64,000 bases of DNA, taken from contig OZ252216.1 of NCBI GenBank assembly GCA_965248915.1, positions 124,001 to 188,000 of the forward strand, in the 5' to 3' direction. The notes under the pieces were generated by a model that was not told the origin of the DNA, searched no databases, and worked only from the letters and a program-made list of their open reading frames with translations. The DNA is from CBDFLA01 sp965248915. Lineage in GTDB: Bacteria > Pseudomonadota > Alphaproteobacteria > M2410. How positions within the stretch are numbered: position 1 is the first letter of the stretch; every line of letters starts with the position of its first letter. The position numbers and the translations under genes are program-made. Positions 59,683-64,000 of this stretch are shown here, in pieces.

Positions 59683-61109
59683 CACTCAACGAGATTGACC
59701 GCGAGACCACCCTGACTGGTCTCCTTGTATTTGGTCTGCATGTCGAGACCGGTTTGGCGCATGGTCTCAATAACTTTGTCGAGAGAAACTGCATGACTGC
59801 CGTCGCCATTGAGTGCCAAGCGGGACGCATTGACCGCTTTGGCGGCTCCCATCGTATTGCGTTCGATACAAGGCACCTGTACCAAGCCGGCAATGGGATC
59901 GCAGGTGAGGCCCAGATTGTGCTCCATACCAATTTCCGCGGCATTCTCAATTTGTGCGTTCGTGCCACCAAGCGCTGCGGTCAAGCCGCCGGCCGCCATT
60001 GAGCACGCAACGCCCACTTCGCCTTGGCATCCAACTTCCGCGCCCGAGATGGAAGCTTTGTGTTTGTAGAGAGCGCCTATTGCGCCTGCGGTGAGGAGGA
60101 ACCGCAAAACACCCTCATCATCGGAAGCCGGGCAAAATCGTTCATAATAAGTAAGCACGGCCGGAACGACCCCGGCGGCACCATTTGTCGGAGCGGTCAC
60201 CACGCGACCGCCGGAAGCGTTTTCTTCGCTGACCGCCAAGGCATAGAGGTTGATCCAATCAAGAACAGTGAGAGGGTCTTTCAAGCCTTGTTCAGGAGTG
60301 GACGAAAGCTTGACGTGAATGGAAGGCGCGCGACGCTTCACGTTCAACGGGCCTGGCAGGTGTCCTTTTTGTCGACATCCGCGCGCGATACAGTCGCGCA
60401 TGACATCGCGGACTTTGAGGAGATAGTCACGGGTTTCTTCGGCGCTTCGCCATGCCAGTTCGTTTTCAGCGACCATTTCCGAGATTGTTAGACCCGTCTC
60501 TTGGCCGCGCTCAAGGAGTTCATCGGCGGACGAAAACGCGTGTTTGAGAACAACATTGTCGCCGTGGACAGGAACCCCGCCTATCTCATCTTCACACACA
60601 ACAAACCCACCACCGACTGAAAAATACTCACGTGTAGAGAGGGACCGACCATCTTCAGCAACTGCCTCAAATCGCATGCCGTTTGGGTGCTGAGGCAAAA
60701 TTTCTTCGTAGCAGAACTGGAGGTGTTCGCTCTCAGTAAAACGCACTTCCCGAGTTGCCCCAAGGGTCAGAGTTTCAGAGGACCGCACTTGCTCGACGAT
60801 TTGAGAGCATCGATCTGGATCCACACTGTCGGGCAACTCGCCTGATAGACCAATGAGAATAGCACGGTCCGTGCCGTGGCCCTTGCCGGTTAGAGCCAGC
60901 GATCCAAAGAGTTTCGTGACGACGGCGTGGGTCTTGCTCAGCACGTTTTCGCGCCTGAGATCTTCGACGAACCGATGGGCGGCGCGCATCGGCCCAATGG
61001 TATGCGAGCTTGAAGGTCCAATCCCAACTGTAAAGAGGTCAACAACGCTCAAGCGGACGCCGCGTGTGGCATCACGTTGTTCGATGTGTACATCCTCTTG
61101 ATCGCTCAC
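59679..61109 (-). CDS. sdaA: L-serine ammonia-lyase (iron-sulfur type)
   Basis: A 476-residue single-chain serine dehydratase: N-terminal VVDLFTVGIGPSSSHTIGPMRAA, catalytic and cluster region with RFCPASDDEG, GCQGEVGVACSMAAGGLTAALGG and LTCDPIAGLVQVPCIERN. It carries a 4Fe-4S cluster and converts L-serine to pyruvate and ammonia. It follows tdh by 14 bases, so kbl-tdh-sdaA form an operon degrading threonine to glycine and serine to pyruvate. Slightly longer than E. coli SdaA (454) because of insertions near residues 190-250. Confidence 0.93.
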   Translation of the reverse strand: MSDQEDVHIEQRDATRGVRLSVVDLFTVGIGPSSSHTIGPMRAAHRFVEDLRRENVLSKTHAVVTKLFGSLALTGKGHGTDRAILIGLSGELPDSVDPDRCSQIVEQVRSSETLTLGATREVRFTESEHLQFCYEEILPQHPNGMRFEAVAEDGRSLSTREYFSVGGGFVVCEDEIGGVPVHGDNVVLKHAFSSADELLERGQETGLTISEMVAENELAWRSAEETRDYLLKVRDVMRDCIARGCRQKGHLPGPLNVKRRAPSIHVKLSSTPEQGLKDPLTVLDWINLYALAVSEENASGGRVVTAPTNGAAGVVPAVLTYYERFCPASDDEGVLRFLLTAGAIGALYKHKASISGAEVGCQGEVGVACSMAAGGLTAALGGTNAQIENAAEIGMEHNLGLTCDPIAGLVQVPCIERNTMGAAKAVNASRLALNGDGSHAVSLDKVIETMRQTGLDMQTKYKETSQGGLAVNLVEC

Positions 61110-61123
61110 CGGGATCTCCCTGG

Positions 61124-62149
61124 TTAGTCCCAGTTCAAAATGACTTTGCCAGATTTGCCTGACCGCATCGTGTCGAAACCTTCCTGAAAGTCATCGATGG
61201 AAAAGTGATGGGTGATGATCGGTGATATATCGAGTCCGCTCTCGAGCATCGCGGTCATTTTATACCAAGTCTCAAACATCTCGCGCCCATAGATGCCTTT
61301 GACAACGAGCCCTTTAAGGATCATGTCATTCCAATCAATATTGATCGGGCCGGGCAATAATCCAAGCAAGGCAACTTTGGCGCCGAAATTCATCGTCCGG
61401 ATCATGTCGGAAATTGCAGCTGGATTGCCAGACATTTCGAGACCAATGTCGAAGCCTTCTGCCATACCGAGTTCGCCCATGACATCGTCCAGACTTTGAT
61501 TGGCAACATTGACTGTGCGTGTTGCTCCCATCTTTTCTGCAAGGCTGAGGCGGTAATCGTTGACATCTGTGATCACCACATGACGCGCGCCCACATGACG
61601 ACAGATCGCGGTCGCCATAATGCCGATCGGGCCAGCGCCGGTGATCAAGACATCTTCACCAACCAAATCAAACGAAAGCGCGGTGTGGGCCGCATTCCCA
61701 AGTGGATCGAGAATGGCGCCAAAGTCATCTGAGATTTCTTTCGGCAGATGAAAAGCATTCACAGCTGGGATCACGAGATGGTCGGCAAAAGCGCCGGGTC
61801 GGTTGACTCCCACACCGACTGTGTTGCGACAGAGATGTCGCCGACCGGCGCGACAGTTTCGGCAATGTCCACAGGTGATGTGACCCTCGCCGGACACGCG
61901 TTCGCCGACACTGAAGCCTTCGACTTCGCTACCAATCTCAACGATCTCACCAGAGAACTCATGACCAACCGTCATAGGAACCGGAATGGTTTCTTGGCTC
62001 CACTTGTCCCAATTGTAAATGTGAACGTCGGTGCCACAGATTGCGGTCTTCTTGACCTGGATACGAACGTCATTGTGACCACACGGCGGCTCCGGGATGT
62101 CTTCCATCCAGATACCAACTTCAGATTTTGCTTTGACCAAAGAACGCAT
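61124..62149 (-). CDS. tdh: L-threonine 3-dehydrogenase
   Basis: A 341-residue zinc-dependent medium-chain dehydrogenase: catalytic zinc site KTAICGTDVHIYNWD and GHEFSGEIVEIGSEV, structural zinc ligands CGHCRNCRAGRRHLC, and NAD-binding VLITGAGPIGIMATAICRHVGARHVVITD. It oxidises L-threonine to 2-amino-3-oxobutyrate, which Kbl, encoded 11 bases upstream, cleaves to glycine and acetyl-CoA. The pairing with kbl makes the threonine assignment firm. Confidence 0.94.
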   Translation of the reverse strand: MRSLVKAKSEVGIWMEDIPEPPCGHNDVRIQVKKTAICGTDVHIYNWDKWSQETIPVPMTVGHEFSGEIVEIGSEVEGFSVGERVSGEGHITCGHCRNCRAGRRHLCRNTVGVGVNRPGAFADHLVIPAVNAFHLPKEISDDFGAILDPLGNAAHTALSFDLVGEDVLITGAGPIGIMATAICRHVGARHVVITDVNDYRLSLAEKMGATRTVNVANQSLDDVMGELGMAEGFDIGLEMSGNPAAISDMIRTMNFGAKVALLGLLPGPINIDWNDMILKGLVVKGIYGREMFETWYKMTAMLESGLDISPIITHHFSIDDFQEGFDTMRSGKSGKVILNWD

Positions 62150-62160
62150 GGAAAGTCTCC

Positions 62161-63351
62161 TTAGGAAATGACGCCGAGCTCTCGGCCAACATCTGCAAAA
62201 GCCGAGATGGCTGTGTCGAGATGCGCGCGTGTATGTGCAGCTGAAAGTTGTGTGCGGATGCGGGCTTGGCCCTTTGGCACGACCGGGAATGAGAACCCAA
62301 TGACATAAATGCCCTTCTCAAGCAATCGGTCTGCCATCTCTCCGGCCAGTTTGGCATCGCCTAACATCACAGGCGAGATCGGATGTCCATTTCCACCCAT
62401 TGCGAAACCGAGCGCGCTCATTTGTTCTCTGAAGTAGTCGGTATTGGATTGGAGCTGCTCGCGCAATCCGCCCGATGTCTCCAGCATTTCAAGAACTTTG
62501 AGCGACGTGGCCACGATCATTGGGGCGACTGAGTTGGAGAACAGATAAGGACGCGAACGTTGTCGCAGCCATTCGACAATTTCTTTGCGCGCCGAAGTGT
62601 AACCACCAGAGGCCCCTCCGAGCGCTTTTCCGAGTGTGCCGGTTACAATGTCGACCCGTCCTTCGACGCCACAAGCTTCCGGTGTCCCGCGACCGTTTGC
62701 TCCGACAAATCCAACCGCGTGCGAGTCGTCGACCATGACCATGGCATCGTATTTCTCCGCCAAATCACAAATGGCTTCAAGGTTGGCGATGATACCATCC
62801 ATAGAAAAGACACCATCCGTCGCGATAAGGCGGAAACGACAATCCTGCGAAGCCTTCAAATGCTCCTCGAGCTCGTCGATGTCGTTGTTGGCGTAACGCA
62901 AACGACGGGCTTTGCACAAACGAACACCATCAATGATGCTGGCATGATTGAGTGCGTCACTGATGATGGCGTCGCGGTCATCTAGAAGTGTTTCGAACAA
63001 CCCTGTATTGGCGTCAAAACAAGATCCGTAGAGGATCGTATCTTCCATGCCGAGGAACTGGCTCAAGCGTTCTTCCAGCGCGCGGTGTGTCACTTGTGTC
63101 CCACAAATGAACCGTACCGATGACATGCCATAGCCATACTCACACAGAGCTTCACGACCGACTTCGATGAGATCCGGGTGGTCCGACAATCCAAGATAGT
63201 TGTTGGCACAAAAATTGATGACTTCACTGCCATCTTCGAGCCGGATCATAGCTTCTTGAGGTGAGGCAATCACGCGTTCATACTTATAGAGACCGGCCTC
63301 TTTGACAGTCTCGATTTCGTTGCGCAGATGGTCCAAGAATGAGGTGATCAT
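62161..63351 (-). CDS. kbl: Glycine C-acetyltransferase (2-amino-3-ketobutyrate CoA ligase)
   Basis: A 396-residue PLP enzyme of the alpha-oxoamine synthase family: NFCANNYLGLSDHPDLIEVGREAL, the aldehyde-binding region MVMVDDSHAVGFVGANGRGTPE, and the PLP lysine in DIVTGTLGKALGGASGGYTS. It cleaves 2-amino-3-oxobutyrate with CoA to glycine and acetyl-CoA. It is the first gene of the kbl-tdh-sdaA operon. Confidence 0.94.
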   Translation of the reverse strand: MITSFLDHLRNEIETVKEAGLYKYERVIASPQEAMIRLEDGSEVINFCANNYLGLSDHPDLIEVGREALCEYGYGMSSVRFICGTQVTHRALEERLSQFLGMEDTILYGSCFDANTGLFETLLDDRDAIISDALNHASIIDGVRLCKARRLRYANNDIDELEEHLKASQDCRFRLIATDGVFSMDGIIANLEAICDLAEKYDAMVMVDDSHAVGFVGANGRGTPEACGVEGRVDIVTGTLGKALGGASGGYTSARKEIVEWLRQRSRPYLFSNSVAPMIVATSLKVLEMLETSGGLREQLQSNTDYFREQMSALGFAMGGNGHPISPVMLGDAKLAGEMADRLLEKGIYVIGFSFPVVPKGQARIRTQLSAAHTRAHLDTAISAFADVGRELGVIS

Positions 63352-63444
63352 GGGGGCACCCTTGTCGATGTGTGACAGTTATTGCGGCGCCCTCATAACC
63401 TGGCCAGGAAGCAAGGTCAACGACAGCTGGAAATGGAAGCTTGT

Positions 63445-63457
63445 TGACAGCTTGTCA
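63445..63457. promoter_or_regulatory. Small palindrome upstream of kbl
   Basis: TGACA and TGTCA around GCT, 94 bases upstream of the kbl start and just after the sulfotransferase stop. It could be an operator for the threonine operon; short enough to be chance. Confidence 0.25.
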
Positions 63458-63464
63458 GTCCAAT

Positions 63465-64000
63465 TCACTCGCTCTCGACAGGTCCACCATTCTCGATCCA
63501 GCCTGCGCAATCAAGCGAGAGAGTTTTCCCCATCACTTCTTCGTAGAGTTTAAGGTCTTCTTCGTTGAGGACGTCTTTCCAGCGGCCATTGGTTCCCTTG
63601 TTGATAAAGGTGTCGGCACCCCCTTTGAAGCCGAAATCAATGCCGGGCCCCGTGACTATGTCCGGGTTCTTTTTCACGGTGGCAAAGGTACAGGCTTCAA
63701 CAATTCCCGGCCATTTCTCTTCCGGAATTTCGATATTCAGATAGGAGGCAACACGCTTCATTTCCTTGTCGAGGTCATCAAGCATGTCGCCGTAATGGAA
63801 GAACTCGATGTTTGGTAAGTTTCGGAATTCCCACCAGGTTTTGATGTGATGGAGGTGTGACCAATAAGGCCATCCATCGTTCTCCCAATCAAACCATCCT
63901 TGCGTCATCCACTTTTGCCAACTCCCATGAACATCGCCATCGTAAGTGGGCATTGGATCGCCGACGCGGTCTGGAATGATGTTCATGAGGTCCAGAAACT
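63465..64000 (-). CDS. Sulfotransferase family protein, C-terminal part cut by the window edge
   Basis: About 178 residues are visible and the frame continues past the right edge (the ATG at 63986 is internal). WSHLHHIKTWWEFRNLPNIEFFHYGDMLDDLDKEMKRVASYLNIEIPEEKWPGIVEACTFATVKKNPD matches the Sulfotransfer_1 C-terminal half, including the Ser/Arg PAPS-binding surroundings and the KGTNGRWKDVLNEEDLKLYEEV end. Such enzymes transfer sulfate from PAPS to an alcohol or amine; bacterial substrates are seldom known. It lies upstream of kbl on the same strand but with 113 bases between, so probably a separate transcript. Confidence 0.85.
   Translation of the reverse strand, partial: FLDLMNIIPDRVGDPMPTYDGDVHGSWQKWMTQGWFDWENDGWPYWSHLHHIKTWWEFRNLPNIEFFHYGDMLDDLDKEMKRVASYLNIEIPEEKWPGIVEACTFATVKKNPDIVTGPGIDFGFKGGADTFINKGTNGRWKDVLNEEDLKLYEEVMGKTLSLDCAGWIENGGPVESE

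Noticed and set aside
1..64000. Mobile element, prophage, CRISPR or defence system
   Set aside because: No transposase, integrase, phage structural gene, repeat-spacer array, restriction or toxin-antitoxin gene was recognised; the CPBP protease alone is not evidence of defence.

Overview
The window looks like a chromosome segment of an aerobic, heterotrophic Alphaproteobacterium, possibly marine. This is inferred from gene content, from GC content near one half by eye, and from dense operons with 4-8 bp overlaps; there is no rRNA or other taxonomic marker. I see no tRNA, rRNA, CRISPR array, insertion sequence, integrase or phage gene. Almost everything is metabolic, mainly CoA-ester catabolism, flavoenzymes and lipid synthesis. 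Several start codons were moved inward from the longest frame to an ATG or GTG with a good ribosome binding site, and the entries say so.

Region by region. 1-4.7 kb: the N-terminus of an MFS transporter, a methyltransferase, a membrane-anchored AraC regulator and, divergent from it, a homodimeric AceE-type 2-oxoacid dehydrogenase E1 without E2/E3. 4.7-13.8 kb: a seven-gene minus-strand operon headed by a TetR repressor (TetR, DAO-type FAD oxidase, two phytoene-desaturase-like FAD oxidoreductases, a GcvT/DmdA-like folate demethylase, a class III CoA transferase, an MmgE/PrpD protein). It reads as an uncharacterised demethylation and CoA-linked catabolic route. 13.9-23.2 kb: divergently, a GST and an atu-like operon (AtuA, crotonase, biotin carboxylase and carboxyltransferase subunits, two acyl-CoA dehydrogenases), consistent with geranyl-CoA-type branched acyl degradation. 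A 9-bp-arm palindrome between the two operons is a likely TetR operator for both.

23.2-25.7 kb: OxyR (Cys199/Cys208 conserved) divergent from catalase KatA, with a palindrome between them. 25.7-30.8 kb: MarR, a fused salicylyl-CoA/2-aminobenzoyl-CoA-type monooxygenase-oxidoreductase, a RidA homologue, a crotonase and an SDR, an aromatic-CoA module. 31-36 kb: a flippase-like membrane protein and two convergent, paralogous B12-binding radical SAM proteins of unknown substrate. 36-39.7 kb: a GMC oxidoreductase with a small in-gene tandem repeat, an MFS transporter, and a decayed lipoprotein esterase.

40-50.7 kb: nitronate monooxygenase, alpha/beta hydrolase, then a fused alpha/beta 2-oxoacid dehydrogenase E1 translationally coupled to a FabD-fold acyltransferase that lacks the malonate-binding arginine, a CPBP protease, crotonase, thiolase, a PNPOx-like protein, UbiX and an Old-Yellow-Enzyme homologue. 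50.7-58 kb: HAD-PlsC fusion with a Lys/Ala-rich tail, PlsB-like acyltransferase, WS/DGAT, GpsA and an aquaporin, a near-complete route from dihydroxyacetone phosphate towards triacylglycerol or wax ester. 58-64 kb: MAPEG protein, YiiX-like hydrolase, a threonine/serine degradation operon (kbl-tdh-sdaA), and the C-terminal part of a sulfotransferase at the right edge.

The strongest candidates for something undescribed are the E1-acyltransferase pair at 42-45 kb, the demethylase/flavoenzyme operon at 4.7-13.8 kb, and the twin B12-radical SAM locus at 32-36 kb.
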